Shown here: piece by piece, positions 16,605 through 25,775 of the stretch
How positions within the stretch are numbered: position 1 is the first letter of the stretch
Layout: each line of letters opens with the position of its first letter
Origin: Bacteroidales bacterium
Lineage (GTDB): Bacteria > Bacteroidota > Bacteroidia > Bacteroidales > UBA932
Direction: 5' to 3'
Assembly: GCA_017627955.1 (NCBI GenBank)
Contig: JAGAFU010000044.1
Span: forward strand, 1-49,749
DNA length: 49,749 nucleotides
The notes under the pieces: model-generated
What the model was told of the DNA's origin: nothing
The model's input: the letters and a program-made list of their open reading frames with translations, nothing else
The model's database searches: none
Made by a program: the position numbers and the translations under genes

Positions 16605-18974
16605 TCAACGAACTTTATCCATCCAGTTGAGGTAAGAGTGGTAGTCGAAGGGCGGCTCTCCGTAGAGGTAATGATTACGGAGTTTCTGGCTCCGGGTCTC
16701 ATATTCAATGAGCAGGACTCCCTGACCCTCGGGGATCGGCAAGCCAGCGACAAGGGAATTGCCGTTCGCCGGAACATTGAACTTCCCTTTGTAGACGACC
16801 TTCCCACTCTCGACATCAGTCACCTTGACTTTTCCTTCAGCTGGTTCAAATGAATCATTGACAGCTCGCAGTGGCAGTGACCCGTCCTCTGGATCATTGA
16901 TCAGGACGCAAACCGTCCTTTGGCTGCGCCAGAGATAGTCGTAAGCAAGCTTTTTGGAATTGTAATAATCCACAATAGCATCCGAGACAATAGGCCAGCC
17001 GTCCCGGACGTTCCACCAGATAATGCCTGTACGGTCAAACTTAGCCCCCCGGAACTTCTCTACAAAGTACTTCATCGCCTCGGCCTGAGTGCTTTGGGAT
17101 GCCCCGATGAAATCTTCCAATGTTGTGGGGCGGAATCCGAAAAGAAGGTTTATCTGCTTGGTCATGAGGTCGTTCCTTCCCACGAACTCATCGAAGAAAG
17201 GTATAGGTCGGACTGATTTAGTCAGCCACTCCTTGTTCCACAGCCCTTCCTCTGTCCAAGGGAACCGGCAGTCCTTGGTGAACATCTTCTCAATCGACTC
17301 GATGTCCGGAGCGCCATGGTAACCGATTTCACTCACGAAAATCGCCTTGGCGTCCTTATAGAACGGATCCTTGTAGTAACCCCTTGGGCCCCAGAGATGG
17401 TCCTGCGGAAGATCTGATCGCTGGCAGCCGTTCTTGAAAGCCTCTTCGCTGAAATACGGAGAGCTCGGCAGATACGGCCGAGTCGGATCGAACTCATAAA
17501 GAACCTCCGGAATCATCTTCCGGCTGATCACATCCCTGTTAGGATCAATACGGAAAGTCGGCAAGGTCCAGAGAAGAGAGTTGTCGTTCTCGTTGTTGCC
17601 GGACCATATAGCCAGGGAAGGATGGCTCCTGAATTTCAGGACAACCTGCTTGACCTCATCCCGCACCTTGGACACAAAGGCTTGATCCTGAGGATAAATG
17701 ATACCGGCCATCGAGAAATCCTGCCAGACCATGATACCTTCACGATCGCAGCGATCATAGAACGGAGTGTCCTCATAGACATTGCCGCCCCAGCAACGGA
17801 TCATGTTGCAATTAAGGTCAACTACCATGTCAAGCGTGCTGTCCACCCACTGGGCATCCCTGCTATGGAAGCCGTCAAGCGGAACCCAGTTGGTTCCTCG
17901 GACAAATACTCTCCGGTTATTGACATAGAAACAGAATTCGCCTTTCCCATCCTTGTCGATCATTTCGCTCCGATCAAGCCTAACTGTCCTGAAACCGACA
18001 TTGCGGGTGTCTGAAGCCAGAATCGTTCCGTCCTCATCTATCAGACTGACGGTACCCTCGTACAAAGCCGGCTCACCATAACCTTTAGGCCACCAAAGCT
18101 CGGCGTTCTCAAGCTTGAATTCTGTCCTCCAGGCGTATGTGGGAAGGAGCCGCTCATCCTCATAGGCGACTTTCCCGTTTCTCTCAAGCTTCACGTTGAG
18201 TTTAATCTTGTCAATCTTGGAGGCCGGGTACTTGATCTGGATGTCCACAAAGGCCGAAACCTCCCTGGTGGCAGGATCAGCACTCACTGTCACCCAATGC
18301 ACATCGCTGATACTCACTGGATTCTGAATATTCAAAGACACTCCTCTCCAGAGTCCGGCGCTGACAAGCCGAGGCATTATGTCCCAACCATAGCAATGGC
18401 GTGGCTTCCGGATCCAGACTGACTCTGTGTAATGCCTGAAGCTATAGGTACCGACCAAATATTTTTGAGCCTCAAGGACAGCGGACCGGAGGATAACCTG
18501 AAGATTGTTCTCTCCCTTCCGGATCTTGGTGGTTATGTCATATTTGTGGGCGATCATGGCGTTCTCCGCTGATCCGACCCTCTCCCCGTTCAAGAAGATG
18601 TCCGCAAGGCAGTCTATCCCTTCGAAATCAAGAATAAGACGTTGTCCTTTAGATATTTCCGGCGCAATGAACGACTTTGAGTACATCCACTGGCAGAACT
18701 CGTAGGGACGCAGGTCGTAGATGTTGTTCCCGACCTGTGGATCTTTGATCATCCCTGCCGCCAGCAGATCCAACTCCACGTTGCCCGGCACGGTGGCGGA
18801 GATTTTTGTGGTTTTCATAGAGGCCACATCGGACGGATCCGTTACAGCCTCCCCTTCCTGCGGCCAGAATTCCAGATCCCACTTGCCGTTAAGGGATATC
18901 TTGTCCTGAGCCGGAACGCTCAAGCTTATGGCCATAAACAAAGCCACTGTGGAAAGGAAAATCTCTTTTCTCAT
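16605..18974 (-). CDS. secreted GH2 beta-mannosidase-like glycoside hydrolase
   Basis: A 789-residue exported enzyme (signal peptide MRKEIFLSTVALFMAISLSV, cleavage near PAQ). The N-terminal jelly-roll (ISLNGKWDLEF, SATVPGNVELDLL, FEGIDCLADIFLNGERVG) is of the beta-mannosidase kind rather than beta-galactosidase. An immunoglobulin-like domain follows, then the barrel with FVRGTNWVPLDGFHSRD, RCWGGNVYEDTPFYD and the acid/base motif WSGNNENDNS. The nucleophile region is FVSEIGYHGAPDIESIEKMF. Substrate is probably beta-mannosides or related beta-glycosides. It is the last gene of a five-gene minus operon, beginning two bases after the uvrC stop. Family assignment is sound; the precise substrate is inferred. 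Confidence 0.88.
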   Translation of the reverse strand: MRKEIFLSTVALFMAISLSVPAQDKISLNGKWDLEFWPQEGEAVTDPSDVASMKTTKISATVPGNVELDLLAAGMIKDPQVGNNIYDLRPYEFCQWMYSKSFIAPEISKGQRLILDFEGIDCLADIFLNGERVGSAENAMIAHKYDITTKIRKGENNLQVILRSAVLEAQKYLVGTYSFRHYTESVWIRKPRHCYGWDIMPRLVSAGLWRGVSLNIQNPVSISDVHWVTVSADPATREVSAFVDIQIKYPASKIDKIKLNVKLERNGKVAYEDERLLPTYAWRTEFKLENAELWWPKGYGEPALYEGTVSLIDEDGTILASDTRNVGFRTVRLDRSEMIDKDGKGEFCFYVNNRRVFVRGTNWVPLDGFHSRDAQWVDSTLDMVVDLNCNMIRCWGGNVYEDTPFYDRCDREGIMVWQDFSMAGIIYPQDQAFVSKVRDEVKQVVLKFRSHPSLAIWSGNNENDNSLLWTLPTFRIDPNRDVISRKMIPEVLYEFDPTRPYLPSSPYFSEEAFKNGCQRSDLPQDHLWGPRGYYKDPFYKDAKAIFVSEIGYHGAPDIESIEKMFTKDCRFPWTEEGLWNKEWLTKSVRPIPFFDEFVGRNDLMTKQINLLFGFRPTTLEDFIGASQSTQAEAMKYFVEKFRGAKFDRTGIIWWNVRDGWPIVSDAIVDYYNSKKLAYDYLWRSQRTVCVLINDPEDGSLPLRAVNDSFEPAEGKVKVTDVESGKVVYKGKFNVPANGNSLVAGLPIPEGQGVLLIEYETRSQKLRNHYLYGEPPFDYHSYLNWMDKVR

Positions 18975-18976
18975 GG

Positions 18977-20797
18977 TTATTGGTTTGAGTATTCTTTGTT
19001 AAGTTCTTCGAGGATGGTCTTGGCTAGAGCCGGCGAGACCATGGTGGAGAGGTCCTCCAGCGATGCGGCAGCTATGCGGGCCACCGATCCGTAATGCATC
19101 AACAGCCGGCTTTCAGTCTGCTCCCCGACCCCCTTGATGTCACGTAAAGCGCTATGAATCTGTCCTTTGCTTCGAAGTGAACGATGGAATGTGATTCCAA
19201 AGCGATGGGCCTCGTCCCGGATCTGCATGAGCACTTTCAGGGCATGGGAATTCCTGTCCAGGAAAAGGGGATAAGGATCGTTGATCCTGATCACCAGCTC
19301 CATCCTCTTGGCGAGTCCCACGACCATTAGACGATCCAGGAGACCAAGTTCAGCGAGAGCCTGCCTGGCAAACTCCAGCTGCCCTTCACCACCGTCTATA
19401 ACCACCAGCTGGGGAAGATCGTCAGGAGCCTCGGCTAGCATGCGGGAATACCTCCTGTTGACCACTTCTTTCATCGAAGCGAAGTCATTCGCCCCAATGA
19501 CTGTTTTGATTTTGAATTTGCGGTAGTCTTTTTTCGAGGGGACACCGTCACGGAACACCACACAGGAAGCCACCGGATTGGTACCTTGGATGTTAGAGTT
19601 GTCAAAACACTCGATATGCTTAGGTAAATCCTTCATCCCCAGCGCTTTCTGCAGATCCTCCATGACCATGCGCTTGTACTCGTCCGGGTCGGTGCGCTCT
19701 TTCTGCTTGAGAGTGTTGAAATGGTACTCCCGGGCATTCTTGGCGCTAAGTTCCAGAAGGGACATCTTGTCGCCTTTGACCGGAATTTTGAATTCAACAC
19801 CTTCTATCTCCACATCCGGAAGGAAGGGAACGATCACCTCTTTAGCCAGAGCTCCGAACTTTGACTCGATCTCCGCGATGAAGGCGCTAAGCACGGAAGC
19901 CCTCTCTTCCTCGATGTTCATCTTGAACCCTAGATTCAAAGACTGCACGACCGCTCCTCCCCTGACCCGCAAAAAGTTACCGAAGGCTTCAGAGCCATCG
20001 AAAACAAGAGAGAAAACATCACAGGAAACATCAGAGGACGAGGATATTATCGACTTTGAATAATGCTTTTTCAAAGCGTCTATCCTGCTCTTGAAAACCT
20101 GAGCATCCTCGAAACGAAGCTCCGAGGCAGCCTCTTTCATGGAGGCCTCATATTCCTTGATGATGTCGTTCACGCCTCCCTTTAGAAGGCGGGTTATCTC
20201 ACTGATCCAGGAGGCATACTCCTCCCGGCTGACGCTACCCACGCAACAGCCTTTGCAGCGTCCTATGTGCATCTCCAAGCACGGGCGGAACTTTCCCCTC
20301 AGGACAGCCTCGCCGGTGATTTTAAGCTTGCAGGAACGCAGAGGATAGTTCTTCCTGAAAAACTCGAGAAGATAGTTGGCATGTGTCACGGAACTATATG
20401 GTCCATAATAAGTTCCGCTTTTTCGGTCCACTCTCCTCGTAAGGAAGACCCTCGGGAACTCCTCATTCGTCACCTCGATCCAAGGATAGGTTTTCGAGTC
20501 TTTGAGGAGGATATTGTAATGAGGCTTGTACTGCTTGATCAGGTTGTTCTCCAAAAGCAGGGCATCGGCCTCCGTGTCGACCACCGAATACTTGGCGTCA
20601 GCTATCTTTGAGACCAGGATACGGGTCTTGACATTGAGCCTCTCCGGGGGGACGAAGTACTGCGCTACCCTCTTGTGGAGGTCCTTGGCCTTCCCGACAT
20701 AAATCACCTTCCCCGAGGAATCGTAATAGCGATAAACCCCCGGGGAATGTGGAAACAGGGATATTTTCTCCCTGATAGTTAGACTATTACCGTCCAA
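18977..20797 (-). CDS. uvrC: excinuclease ABC subunit C
   Basis: A 606-residue nucleotide-excision-repair nuclease that makes the two cuts in UvrB-bound DNA. The GIY-YIG domain opens the protein (SPGVYRYYD, GKVIYVGKAKDLHKRVAQYF). The UVR domain is near residues 205-245 (RFEDAQVFKSRIDALKKHY). The RNase H-like C-terminal nuclease contains HIECFDNSNIQGTNPVASC and PQLVVIDGGEGQLEFARQAL. Tandem helix-hairpin-helix motifs end it (IKGVGEQTESRLLMHYG). The start codon is TTG at 20797, two bases after the stop of the thioredoxin gene; no ATG exists before the GIY-YIG domain. Translation is probably coupled to the upstream gene. Confidence 0.96.
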   Translation of the reverse strand: MDGNSLTIREKISLFPHSPGVYRYYDSSGKVIYVGKAKDLHKRVAQYFVPPERLNVKTRILVSKIADAKYSVVDTEADALLLENNLIKQYKPHYNILLKDSKTYPWIEVTNEEFPRVFLTRRVDRKSGTYYGPYSSVTHANYLLEFFRKNYPLRSCKLKITGEAVLRGKFRPCLEMHIGRCKGCCVGSVSREEYASWISEITRLLKGGVNDIIKEYEASMKEAASELRFEDAQVFKSRIDALKKHYSKSIISSSSDVSCDVFSLVFDGSEAFGNFLRVRGGAVVQSLNLGFKMNIEEERASVLSAFIAEIESKFGALAKEVIVPFLPDVEIEGVEFKIPVKGDKMSLLELSAKNAREYHFNTLKQKERTDPDEYKRMVMEDLQKALGMKDLPKHIECFDNSNIQGTNPVASCVVFRDGVPSKKDYRKFKIKTVIGANDFASMKEVVNRRYSRMLAEAPDDLPQLVVIDGGEGQLEFARQALAELGLLDRLMVVGLAKRMELVIRINDPYPLFLDRNSHALKVLMQIRDEAHRFGITFHRSLRSKGQIHSALRDIKGVGEQTESRLLMHYGSVARIAAASLEDLSTMVSPALAKTILEELNKEYSNQ

Positions 20798-20799
20798 GA

Positions 20800-21861
20800 C
20801 TACTTGACGGGCTTGACATGCTTGGCCACTTCAGCCTCTATGTCATCACCGCGGAGATCCCTTTTGAGGATGGTTCCGTCAGGACCGAAGAGGATGATGT
20901 GGGGAATACCGTCTATTCCGTAAAGAGTAGTGGGTACACTCTGGGCATTGATGATCTGGTTCCAGGTGATACCAAGCTCTTTGGCGGCCTTTTCGGTATC
21001 CTTGGACTTATCCCAGACAGCGACGCTGAGAACATCGAAATCTGGTCCGGCGTATTTCTGGTAAACGTTCTTGATGTTCGGAAGCTCCGCCTTGCACGGA
21101 CCGCACCAGGAAGCCCAAAAGTCGACCAGGATGTACTTACCCTTACCGACATAGTCTGAAAGCTTTTGGTCATTGATCGTGAAATCAGTGAACTTCTGTC
21201 CTTCGGCTGTCCTCTTTCGCGCGGCGACTGTCTTGGTCAGACTCGAGATTGTCTTGACCTTGGCAAGAGCGGTGTCAAGCGTCGTGAGAACCGAATCCAT
21301 CTGGTCATTACTGAGAAGATACCGGAGGTTGTCAATAGCGGCTACAGCTGCGACATTGTTGTTGTTGTCTTTAACGGTGGCCAGGCAAAGGTTCTTCACC
21401 TCATTCTGGAAAGAGTCGTAGAGCTGATCCTCGGTGGCTTCATCGGTCGCGGCCTCAATCTGGGGCTGGAACTTGTTCTGGATGTCGATCATCGCCTTAT
21501 TGAAAGCGTCGAACTTGGCCTGGACCGACTTCTTGGGAACCTTCGACACGACGTTGAGACTCTTGTCCTCGTTGAAGGTGATTGTCAAGGGGGTTCCGTC
21601 AGAGACAAAACTTCCCGTGACGCTACCAGCCTTCAGCTGGGCCATATTGATAACGTCCTTCGGGATCTCCACTTTGAACTCGCCGTTCTGTACCGATACC
21701 CGTTTACTGAAATTGCTGGCTTTGATGATGATGTCCACAGACTCGGGGGCGTCATTTCCAAGACGTCCGGTGACCTCTGTGGTCTTGTCTGAGACTTTGG
21801 GGCCGCAGCTCGCTATCAAAAGCGAGGCGGCAGCCACAAGGATAATTGATCTTGTCTTCAT
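20800..21861 (-). CDS. TlpA/ResA-like thioredoxin-fold lipoprotein
   Basis: A 353-residue lipoprotein (MKTRSIILVAAASLLIASCG, lipobox Cys 19). The N-terminal ~120 residues resemble the DUF4369 beta domain commonly fused to thioredoxins in Bacteroidetes. A helical middle follows. The thioredoxin domain (about residues 210-353) has YILVDFWASWCGPCKAELPN with the redox-active CGPC pair, and GIPHIILFGPDGTILKRD with the cis-Pro loop. It probably reduces or rearranges disulfides of exported proteins in the periplasm. It lies between the DUF1080 protein and uvrC in a tight operon. Nothing in the sequence identifies its partner. Confidence 0.9.
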   Translation of the reverse strand: MKTRSIILVAAASLLIASCGPKVSDKTTEVTGRLGNDAPESVDIIIKASNFSKRVSVQNGEFKVEIPKDVINMAQLKAGSVTGSFVSDGTPLTITFNEDKSLNVVSKVPKKSVQAKFDAFNKAMIDIQNKFQPQIEAATDEATEDQLYDSFQNEVKNLCLATVKDNNNNVAAVAAIDNLRYLLSNDQMDSVLTTLDTALAKVKTISSLTKTVAARKRTAEGQKFTDFTINDQKLSDYVGKGKYILVDFWASWCGPCKAELPNIKNVYQKYAGPDFDVLSVAVWDKSKDTEKAAKELGITWNQIINAQSVPTTLYGIDGIPHIILFGPDGTILKRDLRGDDIEAEVAKHVKPVK

Positions 21862-21878
21862 TGTATTAGTTTAATAAT

Positions 21879-24323
21879 CTATTTCTTGTCTCCAAGGTCC
21901 AAAACCCTGACATTGCGAATCTTAAGTCCTTCGCCGTGGCCGCAGAAAGAGATGTATCCCTTCTTGTTGAACATCCCGGGGTGATTCCTGTGATCCACTG
22001 TGTAAGGATTATTTCCGCTTCCGTCAGGAGCCACATTGTGACCCTTGCAGGCAGTCCGGATATTTCCATCTACAATAACCTCGCCATTCACGGTGACTTT
22101 TATGCGATCGCCTTCAACACGGATCTCTTCGGTGCTCCACTGCCCGAGAGGTTTGTGGACAATCCTCTTGGCGGGAATCACTCCATAGACAGAGCCATGT
22201 ACCTGATATTCACGAAGATTGGCGTACATCGGAGCGTCATGATCCAGGATCTGGACCTCGCACATGGCATCATAGGCCGCGTCGACTCCCATCGGAGTAC
22301 GGATTCCGACTCCGTTGTTGACACCCTCGCGGAGGAAGCAGAACTCGAAGCGATAGACAAAATTGCGGTACTCCTTCTTGGTGTAAAGATTGCCGGTGCT
22401 ACCATAATTCGCGCTCACATAAAGGGTTCCGTTTATAGGAATATATCCTTCAAGATCTCCCTGCCACTTGTCGAGGCTGGTTCCGTCGAAGAGCATCTCG
22501 AAGCCCTGCTTCTTCTCCTCGGCTGTGAGCTGGGAAGGAGTGAAAGGCTCCGCCGCCTCGAGAATCTGGTCAATCTCGCTGACAGCATAACCGTCATCGG
22601 CATTACCGGTGCCCTTGAAAACATTAGCGGCTTTTGAAAGGAAGTTCTTGAGATCCGTGTAGTTAATCTCCTCTTCGGTCTTGGAAGCGATGGTCTTGAC
22701 AGCGTTTGCGGCGGCATAAGAAGCGTCCTTGTCGTCAAGGTACTTACCGGCAAGGAGGAAAGCCTTCATCGTGGGAACTCCGGCCAAGGCGTTCAGGGCT
22801 GTAGACTTCAGATCCTTGGTGTTGGCCAGCGAGAGAGCCTCTCCAAGATCCGCGCGCTTCTTTTCGAGATTGGTCTCATAGTCACTTATGAGGGATATGA
22901 AACGAGGCAGGACCTTGGCGATGTTGGAAGAATTGGCCTTCGCGGCTTTAAGGAGCACCGGAGCGGCCTTGAAGTTGTTGATCCCGGCAAGGCAATCAAG
23001 AGCCGCGGAACTGCCGTTATTGTAGGCGTTCTCAAGATCAGCCACGGCCTCGTCAGTACCGGTTGAAGCCAAAACAGGGTAGAAATTGGCGACATTCTTG
23101 GCGGTTTTGATCAGACCGCTCACTTTGTTATACTGATCGGCAGGAGCCATTGTGTGAATAGCGGCCTTGAGAGCTTCCTGGTAATCGCTGATAGCGGAAG
23201 CGTCCTTAGCGGCATCAAGAAGCCCACCGACCTTGGCGATGTCACCGGTGCCGGTAAAGCTGGAAAGAGAATTTACGGCCATATTGGCGAGATCCTTATC
23301 GGAGGATCCGATCATGGAATACACCAATGGGGCAACGTTCTTCATCTTCCTGGAAGAAGCCAGGCTGACCAGGTCGGCGATAGCGCTCTTATCAGTTCCG
23401 GCGGAGAGTTTTTCGGCCAAAACAGCGGCCACATCTTCCTTGATGTCACCCTTGAAAGATTTGAGAGCGGTGAGGGCTTCCTGTCCGAACTCGCCTCCGA
23501 GCAATCCGATGAGGCTCTTGACAGAACCCTTGGCACCGATTTTACCAGCGGCGGCGATGGCGGCCTTGGTGACCTCTCCACCATCTCCCAATGCGGAGTT
23601 AACAAGATTCGCGACAGAGGCTATCTTATTATTTCCAAACCAGTTAAGCACGTCAACCTTGGCATCAGGGGCCAGCTTCTTGAACTTACCGGTCAAGACC
23701 GGGACAAGAGCGGAGGCGCCGAGAATCTTGGTCGCGTTGCCAAGAACTGAATTCCTGAATATCTTGTCGTCACTCTTGAGAGCGGAGGCGACGGTCTTCA
23801 ATGCTTTCGCGGGCTGGGCCTTCATGATCTCATAAGCCGCAAGGCACTTCTCATGAGTCGCACCGGACTTGAGAAGGGACTTCGCTTCCTTCAGGGGCAT
23901 CGGTTCCTCGGCCTCGGGAGCCACATAGTCACCCAGCATCCTCTGCAGGGAGGTCAAAAGACCCTTGTTATAAGAATCCGAACAAGCGGCGGCGGCATCC
24001 TGGAGACCTTTCAGCACGTCCGCTTTCTTGGCGGAATGGGCGGGATCATTGACGTATGACACAAGGCCCTGGAGGGCATATTCATAAATAGCGTTCTTGA
24101 CTCCATTGCCGGCAGGTTTCATCAGCTTGGCCACCTCAACCACAGACTGGGGGGCGGCAGAAGCGAGGTCACCCATCTGGGTGGCGAAGTCAGCGCTGTT
24201 CTGGGCAGGCATCGCGGCCAGCACATCAGCGACTATGGTCTGGACAGTCCTTTGTCTCGCATCCTGGGCGTAAAGCGACACCGAAAGGGCGAGAAGAATC
24301 AGAATGGAATATATCTTTTTCAT
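21879..24323 (-). CDS. HEAT-repeat protein with C-terminal DUF1080 (3-keto-disaccharide hydrolase-like) domain
   Basis: An 814-residue exported protein (signal peptide MKKIYSILILLALSVSLYAQ). Residues about 30-590 consist of helical HEAT-like repeats rich in Ala, Leu and Lys (IAAAGKIGAKGSVKSLIGLL, DKDLANMAVNSLSSF). Residues about 600-814 form the DUF1080/PF06439 concanavalin-like domain: FEMLFDGTSLDKWQGDLEG, FCFLREGVNNGVGIRTP, CEVQILDHDAP, QVHGSVYGVIPAK and the terminal KGYISFCGHGEGLKIRNVRV. PF06439 members hydrolyse 3-keto-glycosides. The gene directly follows a Gfo/Idh/MocA oxidoreductase, the kind of enzyme that can produce 3-keto sugars, so the two probably act together. The very long HEAT part may be a protein-protein scaffold. 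Activity is inferred. Confidence 0.85.
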   Translation of the reverse strand: MKKIYSILILLALSVSLYAQDARQRTVQTIVADVLAAMPAQNSADFATQMGDLASAAPQSVVEVAKLMKPAGNGVKNAIYEYALQGLVSYVNDPAHSAKKADVLKGLQDAAAACSDSYNKGLLTSLQRMLGDYVAPEAEEPMPLKEAKSLLKSGATHEKCLAAYEIMKAQPAKALKTVASALKSDDKIFRNSVLGNATKILGASALVPVLTGKFKKLAPDAKVDVLNWFGNNKIASVANLVNSALGDGGEVTKAAIAAAGKIGAKGSVKSLIGLLGGEFGQEALTALKSFKGDIKEDVAAVLAEKLSAGTDKSAIADLVSLASSRKMKNVAPLVYSMIGSSDKDLANMAVNSLSSFTGTGDIAKVGGLLDAAKDASAISDYQEALKAAIHTMAPADQYNKVSGLIKTAKNVANFYPVLASTGTDEAVADLENAYNNGSSAALDCLAGINNFKAAPVLLKAAKANSSNIAKVLPRFISLISDYETNLEKKRADLGEALSLANTKDLKSTALNALAGVPTMKAFLLAGKYLDDKDASYAAANAVKTIASKTEEEINYTDLKNFLSKAANVFKGTGNADDGYAVSEIDQILEAAEPFTPSQLTAEEKKQGFEMLFDGTSLDKWQGDLEGYIPINGTLYVSANYGSTGNLYTKKEYRNFVYRFEFCFLREGVNNGVGIRTPMGVDAAYDAMCEVQILDHDAPMYANLREYQVHGSVYGVIPAKRIVHKPLGQWSTEEIRVEGDRIKVTVNGEVIVDGNIRTACKGHNVAPDGSGNNPYTVDHRNHPGMFNKKGYISFCGHGEGLKIRNVRVLDLGDKK

Positions 24324-24337
24324 GTCTTATCCGGTTT

Positions 24338-25639
24338 TTAAATTGACCAAGGGGCGCGCATAGGCTGGTTGATCAGCAGGTTAGCGGCATCGTCATTGAT
24401 GAACATCTGCTTCTCGGGATCGAAGTGGAGCGTCCTTCCGAGGCGGAGAGCGCAGGAGCCAAGATTAACAACTGTACAGCTGTAATGTCCGTTCTCCTCG
24501 TTAAGGGCGAATTTCTGGCGGTTCTTCACGCAGTCGAGGAAATCAGTCTGGCGAGGCTCGGGATCAGGAAGCTCATTGATCACATCCATCACATTGGGAA
24601 TAGTGCACTCAAAGCCCTTATAAACCTTTCCGTTAGGGCCCTCGATGTAAGGAACCTTGCCGGAGCTCTCGAAGCCTTCACCCTCAAGGATGATCTTGCA
24701 ACCGTCGGCATAGGTGTAGGTTATGCTTCTCCATATTCCGACAGCGTCCGGATGCTGCTGGGGAGCGTCGACCTCGACCTTGACAGGCAGGTCATTGTCT
24801 TTTCCGAGGAAGTACTGGACCGGGTCAATATAGTGCTGGCCCATGTCGCCCAGACCGCCGGACTCGTAGTCCCAGTAGCCGCGGAAGCTCTGATGTACCC
24901 TGTGGGGATGATAAGGCTTCTCCGGGGCCGGACCAAGCCACATGTCGTAGTCGAGTTCCTTCGGAACCGGCTGAGGCTCAAGATTTTCCCTTCCTGTCCA
25001 ATAGAATTTCCAAGCGAAACCGGTCGCACCGGAGATCCTGACAGTGAGTGGCCAGCCGAGAAGGCCGCTGTCCACGAGTTTCTTAAGAGGCTCCACCGTG
25101 GTTCCAAGGCCGTAGAAAGTGTCCTTGAAACGGAACCATGTGTCAAGACGGAATATCCTGCCGTACTTGTTGACGGCATCAACGACTTTCTGTCCCTCGC
25201 CGATGGTCCTGGTCATAGGCTTCTCGCAGAAAATGTCCTTGCCGGTCTTGGCGGCCTCAACCGCCATCAGTCCATGCCAATGGGAAGGCGTGGCGATGTG
25301 GACGATGTCGACATTGGGATCATGGACAAGATCCCTCCAGTCATGATAGGACTGGAGCTTTGTTCCGAACCTCTCCTGTCCTTTCTGGAGCGCGTTGTCC
25401 AGATGTTTCTGGTCCACGTCACAGACAGCGACAAGGCGGCAGCGCTCGTCACTGACAAAATGGAGGTTGCTCATTCCGATTCCTCCGACACCGATAATGC
25501 CTCGGGTCATCTGGTCGCTGGGAGCCACGAATTTGCTGGACGAATCACCCATCTTGCCGAAAACCTCGCGGGGAAGTATCGTCAAGGCGCCGATTCCAAG
25601 TCCGGCTTTCTTGATGAAATCTCTTCTGGATTGTGCCAT
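24338..25639 (-). CDS. Tat-exported Gfo/Idh/MocA-family oxidoreductase
   Basis: A 433-residue NAD(P)-dependent dehydrogenase. It begins with a twin-arginine signal, MAQSRRDFIKKAGLGIGALT, so it is exported folded with its cofactor. The Rossmann domain has GIIGVGGIGMSNLHFV and CRLVAVCDVDQKHLDNAL. The catalytic-site motif is FCEKPMTRTIGEGQ (the conserved EKP Lys). The substrate domain contains DYDMWLGPAPEKPYHPHRVH and GGLGDMGQHYIDPVQYFLG, typical of secreted Bacteroidetes members. It opens a five-gene operon with a HEAT-DUF1080 protein. In family terms this pairing suggests oxidation of a sugar to a 3-keto form followed by cleavage. Substrate unknown. Confidence 0.92.
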   Translation of the reverse strand: MAQSRRDFIKKAGLGIGALTILPREVFGKMGDSSSKFVAPSDQMTRGIIGVGGIGMSNLHFVSDERCRLVAVCDVDQKHLDNALQKGQERFGTKLQSYHDWRDLVHDPNVDIVHIATPSHWHGLMAVEAAKTGKDIFCEKPMTRTIGEGQKVVDAVNKYGRIFRLDTWFRFKDTFYGLGTTVEPLKKLVDSGLLGWPLTVRISGATGFAWKFYWTGRENLEPQPVPKELDYDMWLGPAPEKPYHPHRVHQSFRGYWDYESGGLGDMGQHYIDPVQYFLGKDNDLPVKVEVDAPQQHPDAVGIWRSITYTYADGCKIILEGEGFESSGKVPYIEGPNGKVYKGFECTIPNVMDVINELPDPEPRQTDFLDCVKNRQKFALNEENGHYSCTVVNLGSCALRLGRTLHFDPEKQMFINDDAANLLINQPMRAPWSI

Positions 25640-25673
25640 AATGTATTAATTATATGATATAATAACCTCTCAA

Positions 25674-25690
25674 GTCACCACAGCGGTGAC
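25674..25690. promoter_or_regulatory. small perfect dyad upstream of the oxidoreductase operon
   Basis: GTCACC-ACAGC-GGTGAC is a perfect 6-bp inverted repeat with a 5-base centre. It lies 35 bases before the oxidoreductase ATG and just beyond the ribosomal operon terminator. It could be an operator or a 5' leader hairpin. No consensus TAnnTTTG is seen on the minus strand nearby, so the promoter of the operon is not assigned. Confidence 0.3.
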
Positions 25691-25718
25691 AACTTGCTAA
25701 TTTAGAAAAAAACCACGG

Positions 25719-25754
25719 AAAAAAAAAGACCGGCGTCGAATGACTCCGGTCTTT
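25719..25754 (-). terminator. rho-independent terminator of the ribosomal protein operon
   Basis: Read on the minus strand, AAAGACCGG (complement of 25746-25754), a 12-base loop and CCGGTCTTT form a perfect 9-bp stem. It is followed directly by an unbroken T-run (nine A at 25719-25727 on the plus strand). It lies 21 bases after the rpsC stop and closes the operon before any L16 gene. Confidence 0.88.
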
Positions 25755-25775
25755 ATCATGTTGAATGGATTGACT

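Noticed and set aside
22886-23835. Several plus- and minus-strand frames within the HEAT-DUF1080 gene
   Set aside because: They are alternative frames of a repetitive Ala/Lys-rich coding sequence without domain signatures.
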